Shown here one piece after another: positions 24,692 through 32,768 of a stretch of DNA of 35,917 nucleotides; the first letter of the stretch is position 1; each line of letters opens with the position of its first letter. The position numbers and the translations under genes are program-made. The DNA is from Bacteroidales bacterium (GTDB taxonomy: Bacteria; Bacteroidota; Bacteroidia; Bacteroidales; UBA932). The stretch covers positions 1 to 35,917 of the forward strand of contig JAFUFS010000015.1 of NCBI GenBank assembly GCA_017469745.1, read 5' to 3'. The notes under the pieces are model-generated. The model ran no database searches, had not been told where the DNA came from, and saw only the letters and a program-made list of their open reading frames with translations.

Positions 24692-25738
24692 ATGGGAGTT
24701 AAAAGAGTCTTTAAGAAGTTTCTCAAGTACTTGATCCCCACCTTGTTGGTACTGCTGATCATTCCGGTGACCGGAAGAAAGTACCAGTCTAGGAGGTCCC
24801 AGGATTCGTTCAGGGAAAAGCCCCTCCGCGCAGCTCTGATGCTCGGTGACTTCGACATCCTGCCGAGAGGTTACCTCACCGGGTTCAACTACGAACTCCT
24901 GAAGACATTCGCAGAGACCCACAGCGACTCAGTCAGGATATTCCTTGGAGAAAAGGATGTCCCCTATCTCGATTCGCTCCTGCTCGACAGCCTCGACATC
25001 CTGGTGATCCCCTCCGGAAAAGTGCCTGAAAGCGAAGAGATCTCTGTTCTTCATCCAACGGACACGTCCGTAGCCTGGGTGATCCGGAAGGATCCGTACA
25101 GGGGGCACGAGGTACTAAGATGGTCCGCTTTCATAAAGGCTTCCCCGGAGTACCAGCAGATGACCAAACGATTCTTCCAGGGGTACAATCCTTACCGCAC
25201 CGGGAAGAAAGATCCCTCCATCATCAGTCCCTACGACCATCTCATCAAGAAGAACGCAAAGCTTATAGGCTGGGACTGGAGGCTCCTGGCTTCCCTGATC
25301 TGGAACGAATCCATGTTCCACATCCAGGCCAGGTCCCCGCGCGGGGCCATGGGCCTGATGCAGATGATGCCCCGTACGGCCAAGAGTTTCGGGCTTAGCG
25401 ACATGCTGGACCCGGAGGAGAACATAGCCGCAGGCACAAGGTACATCCAGATGCTTCAGAAGACCTTCAGCGCTTTCAGCACCGATCCCGAAGTGGTCAG
25501 GAGGCTTACGATCGCAGCGTACAACTGCGGAGAAGGAAGGGCCCTCGAGGACCTCGACGGCAGGGAACAGAGTGCCGAGACGGCAGCCTACACGAAGGCC
25601 GTCCTCAATCTTTATGATTTTTTCCGTGGTGTGGAGCCTCAGAAAGACACCCTACTGAGCCCTGACAGTCTGGGCGGGGTCGACCCTGGCGATGAACATG
25701 CAGGGGATCAGGAGGAGCAGCATGATGACGATGAATGA
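24692..25738 (+). CDS. Membrane-bound lytic transglycosylase, MltF-like
   Basis: This 348-residue envelope enzyme has an N-terminal membrane anchor or signal (Y-L-I-P-T-L-L-V-L-L-I-I-P-V). A solute-binding-like domain (R-A-A-L-M-L-G-D-F-D, about 45-165) precedes a C-terminal SLT domain (GH23): L-I-W-N-E-S-M-F with catalytic E206, then P-R-G-A-M-G-L-M-Q-M-M-P and A-A-Y-N-C-G-E-G. This order matches MltF, which cleaves peptidoglycan glycan strands and forms 1,6-anhydro ends. The last 29 residues, very acidic, are encoded opposite the 3' end of the convergent permease gene (87-bp overlap) and look like a run-on tail; the SLT domain is complete before it. It is co-transcribed with the porin. Confidence 0.88.
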   Translation: MGVKRVFKKFLKYLIPTLLVLLIIPVTGRKYQSRRSQDSFREKPLRAALMLGDFDILPRGYLTGFNYELLKTFAETHSDSVRIFLGEKDVPYLDSLLLDSLDILVIPSGKVPESEEISVLHPTDTSVAWVIRKDPYRGHEVLRWSAFIKASPEYQQMTKRFFQGYNPYRTGKKDPSIISPYDHLIKKNAKLIGWDWRLLASLIWNESMFHIQARSPRGAMGLMQMMPRTAKSFGLSDMLDPEENIAAGTRYIQMLQKTFSAFSTDPEVVRRLTIAAYNCGEGRALEDLDGREQSAETAAYTKAVLNLYDFFRGVEPQKDTLLSPDSLGGVDPGDEHAGDQEEQHDDDE

Positions 25739-26827
25739 GATCACATCTGCCGCGAGGACTCCGGGAAGGTTAAGATGTACCGGCACGAACGGTACGAAAT
25801 AGTTCTCCGGGTTAAGTTTCAACACATGGGTCCATTTCTGGATCCCGCAGAGCAGCAAGGCCGCTGCATTTCCGATCAGAAGTCCTTTCAGGACAATCAC
25901 TGAAGCCACTTTCAGGAAAACCTTGGCAATCGACCTGTCAGTCATGCCGAGCGACTTGAGCGTTCCGATCGTGGAGATGTTCCTGAACAGCATGATCAGA
26001 AGGCCGGAGATCATGTTGAAACCGGCCACGATTGTCATCAGGATCAGGATAAACAGGACGTTGAAGTCAATGAGGGTCAGCCAGTCGAAGATCTGGGGAT
26101 AACGGCTGATCACCGAAGCCGCCACCAGGTTGTCATCGTCGTCGGAAGCGTTTTCCAGGGTGATCATCCCGACTTCGTCCGTAACCCGGCGCATCCCGGC
26201 CACATCCCTTGAATATGGGGCCAGGGCCAGCTCGATGGTCGAGACTTCGTCGCTCTCCCAGCCGTTCAGGCGCTGGAGATCGGCGATGTCAGCCATCACG
26301 ATTATGTTGTCGGTGCCGTCCATGATGCCCTCGTAGACATCTGTGATGTTGAAATTGCGCACCTTGACATTCTCACCAACGAAATAGGTCAGCATCTTGT
26401 CGCCGGCGTGAAGGTCCAGCAGGTCGCTCAACCGTGTAGGGATCGAGACGCCAAGCCTGACTGTGTCAACCACCGAAGTGTCCTTGGGAACTCCCTTGAA
26501 CAGGACGCCATGGATGTTCTCCCCTTTCTTGACGATTCCGGCACGGTACACTGCAGGGGTCATCCCCTTGACTTCCGGAAGAGCCATGATGTCCCCCATG
26601 TAGCTGGGGTTGGAAGATATGGGAGAATCTTCGTTGATGTAATTCATGTCCACGCTCATGAGCTGGATGTCTCCGGTCAGGTCGGAAATGCCGTTGCGGA
26701 TCTCGGCACGGAAACCGGCCGAGACCGAAACAGCGATTATCATCACGAGGAAGGAGATCGCGATGGAGACCATCGCGATCTTTCCTCCAAAACGGAGACG
26801 TCGGGCTATGAAGCCGGAAGCGTCCAT
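25652..26827 (-). CDS. FtsX-like ABC transporter permease (LolC/LolE type)
   Basis: This 391-residue inner-membrane protein has the MacB/LolE layout. There is one N-terminal helix (M-V-S-I-A-I-S-F-L-V-M-I-I-A, about 19-38) and a large periplasmic domain (about 40-235). Three C-terminal helices form the FtsX domain, including G-F-N-M-I-S-G-L-L-I-M-L, G-T-L-K-S-L-G-M-T and the last helix before A-R-V-D-P-A-Q-T-V-R-A. In Bacteroidota such proteins are usually annotated as lipoprotein-release or MacB-like permeases. No ATPase gene is adjacent, so its partner lies elsewhere. It follows pepO by 7 bases and overlaps the transglycosylase gene 3' end. Confidence 0.88.
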   Translation of the reverse strand: MDASGFIARRLRFGGKIAMVSIAISFLVMIIAVSVSAGFRAEIRNGISDLTGDIQLMSVDMNYINEDSPISSNPSYMGDIMALPEVKGMTPAVYRAGIVKKGENIHGVLFKGVPKDTSVVDTVRLGVSIPTRLSDLLDLHAGDKMLTYFVGENVKVRNFNITDVYEGIMDGTDNIIVMADIADLQRLNGWESDEVSTIELALAPYSRDVAGMRRVTDEVGMITLENASDDDDNLVAASVISRYPQIFDWLTLIDFNVLFILILMTIVAGFNMISGLLIMLFRNISTIGTLKSLGMTDRSIAKVFLKVASVIVLKGLLIGNAAALLLCGIQKWTHVLKLNPENYFVPFVPVHLNLPGVLAADVISFIVIMLLLLIPCMFIARVDPAQTVRAQ

Positions 26828-26834
26828 GAATATC

Positions 26835-28865
26835 TTACCAGATGTGGACCCTCTCGCTTTCAGGACGCCACATAGGATCGCCTTCCTTGATTCCGAAGGC
26901 GTCGAAGAAGCTCTGGAAGTTCTTCACTGAGACGTTCACCCTGTTGACTGCCAGGGAGTGGACGTCGAGCCTTGTCCTGCGGGCTATCTCCTCATCGGTG
27001 ATGTTCTGGGCCCAGACAGCACCATAAGCGAGGTAGAACCTCTGGTCGGGAGTGAAGCCGTCGATGAGGCCGGGCTCCTTGCCGGCGATGGCATTGTGCA
27101 TTGCTGTGTAGGCTATGCTCAGTCCACCGTGGTCACCGATATTCTCTCCGAGGGAAAGCTGACCGTTTGCCATAAGGGCAGGCTTGCCATCCTTTGCAGG
27201 AAGCACCTCAACTGCATCGAACTGGGCAGCCAGGACCTGGGCCTTTGCATTGAACTTAGCGGCATCCTCTTCAGTCCACCAATTGGTCATGTTGCCGACC
27301 TTGTCGAAGAGACGGCCCTGGTCGTCGAAACCATGGGACATCTCGTGGCCGATCACGACACCGATTCCGCCGTAGTTCACAGGATCGTCAGCATCCGGAT
27401 TGAAGAACGGAGGCTGGAGGATTGCTGCCGGGAAGCAGATCTCGTTGGTCGAAGGATTGTAGTAGGCGTTGACGGTCTGGGGAGACATGCCCCATTCAGT
27501 CCTGTCGGTAGGCTTGCCGAGCTTGGAGATGTTGTCAGCAACGTACCAGCGGCTGGCAGCCTTGAGGTTGGCATAGTAGCTCTTTTCAGGATCGATCTCG
27601 AGGGAAGAATAATCCTTCCACTTGTCAGGATAGCCGATCTTGACGGTAAAATTGTCGAGCTTCTCATGAGCCTTGACCTTGGTCTCGGGGCTCATCCAGT
27701 CAAGCTCATCAATGTGCTGGGAGAAAGCTATCTTAAGATTATCCACCAAAGTGATCATCTTCTCCTTTGAAGAAGCAGGGAAGTATTTCTCGACATACAT
27801 CTTGCCGACAGCTTCGCCAAGGATGCTGTTAGGAACCTGCATGGCCCTCTTCCAGCGAGGCCTCTGCTCCTTGATTCCGGACATCTGTGTGCTGAAGAAG
27901 TCGAAGTTGGCTGCATAGAAATCATCACTGAGTGAACTTGCAGCACCGCTGACAAGCTGGGCTGCAAGATAATCCTTCAGCACGGGGAGATCCTCATTGG
28001 AGAAATATTCACCGAATTTCTCGAAGAAATCAGGCTCCGCGACCACGAGCTTGTCCTGTGCAGGAATTCCGCGGGCATCCATGTAAGCCTTCCAGTCGAA
28101 GCCGGGGAAACTGCTTGCGAGTGTCTCGCTGCTGTAGACATTGTACTGAGCCTGGACATCCCTCTCCTTGACGCTGTCCCATGAATTCAAGGCAAGGACA
28201 TCCTCGACTGCAAGGGCGTTGTCGGCAGCCCTCGAAGGATTCTCGACACCTGCGAGTCCGAGCACCTTTGCAAGGTAGTTGCGGTAGCCTTCCTTGAGGG
28301 CTGCGTTGGAAGGTTCGACGTAGTAGTCACGGTCACCTATTCCCAGGCCGCCCTGGCCGAAATAAAGGATCTGGCTGTCGCTGTCGACCATGTCAGAGCC
28401 GACATAGGCGCCGAAGAAGACTCCTTCGCCACCGTCATGCATCTTTGCGATGAGTTTCACGAGCGAAGCCTTGTCCTTCACTGAATATATTTCAGCGACG
28501 TCTTCCTTAAGAGGGGCGGCACCCTCGGTGTTGAGCCTGACTGAATCTAGGCCCTGCTTGTAGAGGTCGGCGATCTTCTGCTCGACCGAGCCCTTGACCG
28601 TCTTCATCGTGGTCATGGCTGCGAACAGATCGTTCAGCCTCTCCACGTTGTTTTCGCGGAGCTGGTCGAAGGAACCGAAACGGGCATATTCAGGCTTCAG
28701 GGGGTTGTTTTTCTGCCACCCTCCTGTGGAATACTGGTAGAAGTCGACGGCCGGCGGAACGGTCGTGTCAAGGTTGGAAAGGTCGATTGCAGGAACCTTC
28801 TCCTGCTTCTGACCGCATGCCATGAAGGCAATAGCTGTAGCCATCATCAGAAACGCTTTTTTCAT
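26835..28865 (-). CDS. pepO: M13 family zinc endopeptidase lipoprotein (PepO, neprilysin-like)
   Basis: This 676-residue lipoprotein has the signal peptide M-K-K-A-F-L-M-M-A-T-A-I-A-F-M-A-C with the lipid-anchored Cys at 17. The N-terminal M13 domain (W-Q-K-N-N-P-L-K-P-E-Y) is followed by the catalytic domain. H-E-M-S-H at 507-511 carries the zinc histidines and E508, then G-E-N-I-G-D-H-G-G supplies the third ligand (E) and its helper Asp. The substrate-binding N-A-Y-Y-N-P is also present. The protein ends in W, as the family does. These enzymes degrade short peptides, here probably in the periplasm or on the outer membrane. It is first of a two-gene run with the FtsX-like permease and has a TAACTTTG element upstream. 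Confidence 0.95.
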   Translation of the reverse strand: MKKAFLMMATAIAFMACGQKQEKVPAIDLSNLDTTVPPAVDFYQYSTGGWQKNNPLKPEYARFGSFDQLRENNVERLNDLFAAMTTMKTVKGSVEQKIADLYKQGLDSVRLNTEGAAPLKEDVAEIYSVKDKASLVKLIAKMHDGGEGVFFGAYVGSDMVDSDSQILYFGQGGLGIGDRDYYVEPSNAALKEGYRNYLAKVLGLAGVENPSRAADNALAVEDVLALNSWDSVKERDVQAQYNVYSSETLASSFPGFDWKAYMDARGIPAQDKLVVAEPDFFEKFGEYFSNEDLPVLKDYLAAQLVSGAASSLSDDFYAANFDFFSTQMSGIKEQRPRWKRAMQVPNSILGEAVGKMYVEKYFPASSKEKMITLVDNLKIAFSQHIDELDWMSPETKVKAHEKLDNFTVKIGYPDKWKDYSSLEIDPEKSYYANLKAASRWYVADNISKLGKPTDRTEWGMSPQTVNAYYNPSTNEICFPAAILQPPFFNPDADDPVNYGGIGVVIGHEMSHGFDDQGRLFDKVGNMTNWWTEEDAAKFNAKAQVLAAQFDAVEVLPAKDGKPALMANGQLSLGENIGDHGGLSIAYTAMHNAIAGKEPGLIDGFTPDQRFYLAYGAVWAQNITDEEIARRTRLDVHSLAVNRVNVSVKNFQSFFDAFGIKEGDPMWRPESERVHIW

Positions 28866-28902
28866 ATCGCTTGACTTTATGAATATTCATTGTGTCAACC
28901 TG

Positions 28903-28910
28903 CAAAGTTA
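28903..28910 (-). promoter_or_regulatory. Bacteroidota -7 element for pepO
   Basis: The minus strand reads TAACTTTG, a perfect TAnnTTTG, 37 bases upstream of the pepO ATG. The -33 position is not clearly TTTG. A palindromic GAATATTC (28881-28888) lies in the leader. Confidence 0.5.
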
Positions 28911-28923
28911 TCAATTATTTTAC

Positions 28924-28931
28924 GATATTTG
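28924..28931 (+). promoter_or_regulatory. Weak -7 element for the BASS-like transporter gene
   Basis: GATATTTG, one base off TAnnTTTG, lies 18 bases upstream of the ATG at 28950 and resembles the CATATTTG proposed for blaI. No -33 match was seen. Confidence 0.3.
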
Positions 28932-28949
28932 CACACCGTTTCTAGGGGC

Positions 28950-29945
28950 ATGGGAAGAATCATCATTTTCTTGAAGAACTGGATGCTGCCGGTGGCGATA
29001 GTCACCGGAATACTGCTGTGCCTGGCGGTGCATTTCATCTCAGGTCCCGGTTCCTCCTTCGAGCAGGGCTTCACCGGAATCGTCAAGGAACTGCAGCCCG
29101 TCCTGGTTGCCTTGATGCTTTTCCTGCAGTTCAACAAGATCTCCCCTTCCGACCTAAGGCTCAAGAGATGGCATCTCTGGATCCTGCTGTTCCAGATCCT
29201 TACCTTCATCGCCCTTGCGCTGGTGACCACGGCCATCCCTCACGGCAACATGAGGATCTTGATCGAATGTGCCATGCTCTGCTTCGTCTGCCCGACGGCC
29301 GCAGCAGCCGGAGTGATAACTGACAAACTCGGCGGAAGTCTTTCGGAGACTGTTACTTACGTTGTTCTCATCAACTTCTTCGCAGCCATCGTGATCCCCC
29401 TTGTGATCCCGATCGTCCACCCCACGGGAGATGCGACCTTCTTCGTCAGGTTCGTCTCGATCTGCATGAGAGTGTTCCCGCTGCTGGTGTTCCCGCTGCT
29501 GGTCGCCTGGCTCATCCGTTTCACTATGAAAAAGTTGCATGACTGGCTCGTAAAGTTCGCCGGATGGGCTTTCTACGTCTGGGGATTCACCCTCTGCCTC
29601 TCGATCTACCTAGCCACTGGAGCCTTGCTAAAGAGCGGAGTTTCAGCCTGGATGTTCCTCATGATCTGCGTGGTTTCCCTGATCTGCACTTTCATCCAGT
29701 TCAAGTTCGGAAGGAAGGTTGGAAGGACCATCAACGGAGATCCAATCACGGCCGGTCAGGCCCTGGGCCAGAAGAATTCCGGTTTCCTTATCTGGCTGGG
29801 CTACTCATGGATGACCCCCGTTTCTTCAGTGGCCGGAGGCCTCTACAGCATCTGGCAGAACCTTTTCAATGCCTTGGAACTCTACAACCAGAGGCATCAG
29901 AAAGAGTCTTCTCAGAAGCCTGTTACAGAAATATCTGAGCATTAA
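28950..29945 (+). CDS. BASS (bile acid:sodium symporter)-like membrane transporter
   Basis: This 331-residue inner-membrane protein has about nine or ten hydrophobic helices. Stretches such as A-M-L-C-F-V-C-P-T-A-A-A-A-G-V-I-T (about 105-121) and A-L-G-Q-K-N-S-G-F-L-I-W-L-G (about 275-288) resemble the two crossover regions of the BASS superfamily. Substrates in that superfamily range from bile acids to pantothenate, and none can be assigned here. The ATG at 28950 is chosen over an upstream TTG frame. The gene is divergent from pepO and is followed after 13 bases by the SUMF1/Asp-box gene, suggesting one transcript and possibly one pathway. Confidence 0.72.
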   Translation: MGRIIIFLKNWMLPVAIVTGILLCLAVHFISGPGSSFEQGFTGIVKELQPVLVALMLFLQFNKISPSDLRLKRWHLWILLFQILTFIALALVTTAIPHGNMRILIECAMLCFVCPTAAAAGVITDKLGGSLSETVTYVVLINFFAAIVIPLVIPIVHPTGDATFFVRFVSICMRVFPLLVFPLLVAWLIRFTMKKLHDWLVKFAGWAFYVWGFTLCLSIYLATGALLKSGVSAWMFLMICVVSLICTFIQFKFGRKVGRTINGDPITAGQALGQKNSGFLIWLGYSWMTPVSSVAGGLYSIWQNLFNALELYNQRHQKESSQKPVTEISEH

Positions 29946-29958
29946 TATTTTAAACAAT

Positions 29959-31845
29959 ATGACGGTCTCTATTTTCCGACCGGCTAAAGCGTTATTTAGC
30001 TTTAAATCAATCATTTGCATAACAGCTCTTCTTGCTCCGTTCTTCACAGCTGCGCAGGATTTGCCCAGGATGGTGTCCATCTCCCCTGGTTCCTTCTTGA
30101 TGGGGAGTGAAAGGGGCGGGACCGACGCCGATGAGAGTCCTTTCCACAAGGTAACTATCTCAAAACCATTCCGGATGAGCGAGACGGAGATCACGAACCT
30201 TCAGTACGAACAGTTCCGCCCTGAGCACAAGGCCATGCGCGGGAAGGGAGGCTTCTCCTCCGGAGACGACGAGGCCGTCGTCCATGTGTCCTACTACGAC
30301 GCCGTCGCTTACTGCGAGTGGCTTTCCGAAAAGACAGGCCGTCATTTCAGACTTCCTACCGAGGCGGAATGGGAATATGCATGCAGGGCCGGAACGACGT
30401 CAGACTACTACACCGGAGACAGCCTTCCTGAAGGAATGTTGAAGAACCAGAAGAATGAAAGGGAGTTGGTTCCTGTCTCCCTTGAGACCATTTACGGTCA
30501 GCCCAACCGATTCGGCCTGTACGGAATGCACGGGAACGTCGAAGAATGGTGCCTGGACTGGTACGGAAGGTATCCCGGAAAGTCTCAAAGGAATCCCGGA
30601 GGACCGTCCAAGGGCATCTACCGAGTCACCAGGGGCGGCAGTCACAACACCCCAGTTGAATATCTCAGGAGCGCGAACCGCTCTGCTTCCATGCCTGACG
30701 ACATGCATGAGCAGATCGGGTTCAGGATCGTCGAGACAGGAATAAGGCCACGCACCTCCCGCCCGATCAAGGAACAGACTCTGCTGCAACGCCATGTAAA
30801 TCAAAGGAAAGCCTCCTGGGAAAAGTTTCCCGATGACAAACCTTACTGGAAAACGCCAGTTCCATTCGTCGTACCTCCGACAGACGGGACACCTTTCTAT
30901 GGTCACAACCATCAGCCTGCAATCACATGGTGTCCCAACGGAGACCTTCTCGCAATCTGGTTCTCGACAATCAAGGAAAACGGCCGTGAGATGGTGGTGC
31001 TGGGTTCGAGAATGCGCAAGGGTTCCGATACCTGGGATCCGGCATCCCTCTTCTTCAAGGTTCCTGACAGGAACATGACCGGCTCTTCCCTGCTTCTCTT
31101 AGGAGACGGTACCATCATGCACGTCAACGGGGTATGCAAGTCTGGTGACTGGAAAGATCTCTCGATGGTCACCCGGTTCAGTTCCGACAACGGCCGGACA
31201 TGGTCCGATCCTGCCTTCGCTGAAGCGGAACACGCAGTAAGGCATCAGGTTATCGCCGGTCCCATAATCTGCTCGGACGGGGCCATCATCCAGTGCTGCG
31301 ATGCAGGACCCGGTGGAGAGGACGGTACTTCCATCCACGTCAGTACTGACGGAGGAAGGACCTGGAAAGACACAGGAGCTACCATTCCCGGAATACATGC
31401 CGGAATAGTACAACTCAAGGACGGCTCTCTCCTCGCTTACGGAAGAGGCAATTCAATAGACGGGAAGATGCCGGTAAGCCGTTCCGGCGACATGGGAAGG
31501 ACATGGAAAAGCAGTGCAAGCGAGTTTCCTCCAATCAGCAGCGGACAAAGGCTCGTACTTAAGAGATTGGACGAGGGCCCTCTGATGCTGGCGACTTTCA
31601 GGGAGAACGGGATGACCATCCATCTGTCTTATGACGAGGGAGAATCCTGGCCTGTGAAAAAGCTGCTCACCGACGGATCAGGGCTTGAAACTGAAGGAGG
31701 CGCCTGGACAGGAGATTTCAAGATGGATGCAGGCCACGCAGAGCCCAAGGGCTACTTCGCCTGCACACAGACTCCCGACGGAGTTATCCATCTCATTTCC
31801 AGCAGGCTGCACTATCGTTTCAACCTAGCCTGGATCCTTGACTAA
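29959..31845 (+). CDS. SUMF1/FGE-fold domain fused to an Asp-box (sialidase-like) propeller
   Basis: This 628-residue exported protein has a signal region up to F-T-A-A-Q (about residue 35). Residues about 40-255 form a formylglycine-generating-enzyme-type domain: S-P-G-S-F-L-M-G-S-E, L-P-T-E-A-E-W-E-Y-A, H-G-N-V-E-E-W-C-L-D-W and R225-G-G-S. The catalytic cysteine position of true FGEs is L236 (Y-L-R-S-A-N-R), so sulfatase activation is unlikely. The C-terminal half (about 300-628) has four Asp-boxes (S-x-D-x-G-x-T/S-W) starting near residues 408, 462, 509 and 557, as in sialidase-fold propellers. It may be a secreted glycan-binding or glycosidase-like protein; no activity can be claimed. 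It is convergent with the following TPR gene, and the stop codons overlap. Confidence 0.82.
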   Translation: MTVSIFRPAKALFSFKSIICITALLAPFFTAAQDLPRMVSISPGSFLMGSERGGTDADESPFHKVTISKPFRMSETEITNLQYEQFRPEHKAMRGKGGFSSGDDEAVVHVSYYDAVAYCEWLSEKTGRHFRLPTEAEWEYACRAGTTSDYYTGDSLPEGMLKNQKNERELVPVSLETIYGQPNRFGLYGMHGNVEEWCLDWYGRYPGKSQRNPGGPSKGIYRVTRGGSHNTPVEYLRSANRSASMPDDMHEQIGFRIVETGIRPRTSRPIKEQTLLQRHVNQRKASWEKFPDDKPYWKTPVPFVVPPTDGTPFYGHNHQPAITWCPNGDLLAIWFSTIKENGREMVVLGSRMRKGSDTWDPASLFFKVPDRNMTGSSLLLLGDGTIMHVNGVCKSGDWKDLSMVTRFSSDNGRTWSDPAFAEAEHAVRHQVIAGPIICSDGAIIQCCDAGPGGEDGTSIHVSTDGGRTWKDTGATIPGIHAGIVQLKDGSLLAYGRGNSIDGKMPVSRSGDMGRTWKSSASEFPPISSGQRLVLKRLDEGPLMLATFRENGMTIHLSYDEGESWPVKKLLTDGSGLETEGGAWTGDFKMDAGHAEPKGYFACTQTPDGVIHLISSRLHYRFNLAWILD

Positions 31846-32768
31846 AGATTAGAAAGGCGGACCTGGAGAGATGCCTTTTCGGTCTCGTCTTCCGTGACCT
31901 TGATCAGCATCGGAAGATACTTCTTCTCCAGCTTCACATTCTTGTCGTTGCGGGCCAGAAGGACGCAGTTCTTTATGGTCGCGTAGTCGTCCGGCTTCTT
32001 CTTCAGGACCTTGTTGTACATCTTGAGGGCGTTCTTGCTGTCATGCTTGTACACCAGGTAATAAGATCCGATGTTGGTCATGTACTCATATGCATTGGGA
32101 TAGTAGGAGAGCATCTTCTCGGAAAGTTCCTTGAAAGCCTCATAAGCCGGAGGAGTACCTATTAAATAAAAGGCGTAACAGCAGTCCTGCATCAATGAAG
32201 GGAACAGGGACTTGTCAGACTCATATCCCGGGTACTCCCACGCCGGATGACTGTGACCGTCGTAGTCGATGAGAGCCTTGAGATTCGAAAGAGCCATGTC
32301 CGGGCTGTCCTTTTCGTAGTCGAGCAGGGCGGAGATCTTGTAGAGCCTGAAATCCAGACGGTTCTGGTTGAGTTCTATAGCCTTGTCGATAGCCTGAGTA
32401 GCAATTCCGAAGAGTTCATCGTCGTAATTGTTGATCTGGAAATAATTGACATCCTTTCCGAGCGAATCCTTCAGGGTGATGACCGGGGCATTGCCAAGAT
32501 AACGGTTGGCTTCCTTTACCTCGTAGGTTTCGGTACGGCTCTTCGCCAGGTAGAAGGAAAATTTGTCCAGAAGCATGTTCAAGTCATCGGGATAATCTTT
32601 CTCCCAATTCTTGACGATGGTTTCGAGGCCGACTCCCTTGGGACCGAGCTTCGACACGAGAAGGTCGTAGCGGTCGGAATATTCCTTAGAGGTGGGTTTG
32701 GTCTGGGCGGCTGCAGGCAGCAGGACTGCGAGGGCAGCGAGGGTCAATAGTATTCTTTTCATTCTCAT
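31842..32768 (-). CDS. Exported TPR-like protein
   Basis: This 308-residue protein has a signal peptide (M-R-M-K-R-I-L-L start, cleavage near P-A-A-A-Q). The mature part is helical with TPR-like pairs, for example A-T-Q-A-I-D-K-A-I-E-L-N-Q-N-R-L and N-A-L-K-M-Y-N-K-V-L-K-K-K-P-D-D-Y-A. The ATG at 32768 forms an ATGA overlap with the stop of the rRNA methyltransferase gene, which supports that start; an ATG at 32762 is the alternative. The function is unknown, and it is presumably a periplasmic scaffold. It is the last gene of the pyrE-SRPBCC-methyltransferase run. Confidence 0.78.
   Translation of the reverse strand: MRMKRILLTLAALAVLLPAAAQTKPTSKEYSDRYDLLVSKLGPKGVGLETIVKNWEKDYPDDLNMLLDKFSFYLAKSRTETYEVKEANRYLGNAPVITLKDSLGKDVNYFQINNYDDELFGIATQAIDKAIELNQNRLDFRLYKISALLDYEKDSPDMALSNLKALIDYDGHSHPAWEYPGYESDKSLFPSLMQDCCYAFYLIGTPPAYEAFKELSEKMLSYYPNAYEYMTNIGSYYLVYKHDSKNALKMYNKVLKKKPDDYATIKNCVLLARNDKNVKLEKKYLPMLIKVTEDETEKASLQVRLSNL

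Noticed and set aside
29959..30725. Sulfatase-activating formylglycine-generating enzyme
   Set aside because: The fold is there, but the cysteine position after R-G-G-S is leucine (L236), and no sulfatase gene is nearby.
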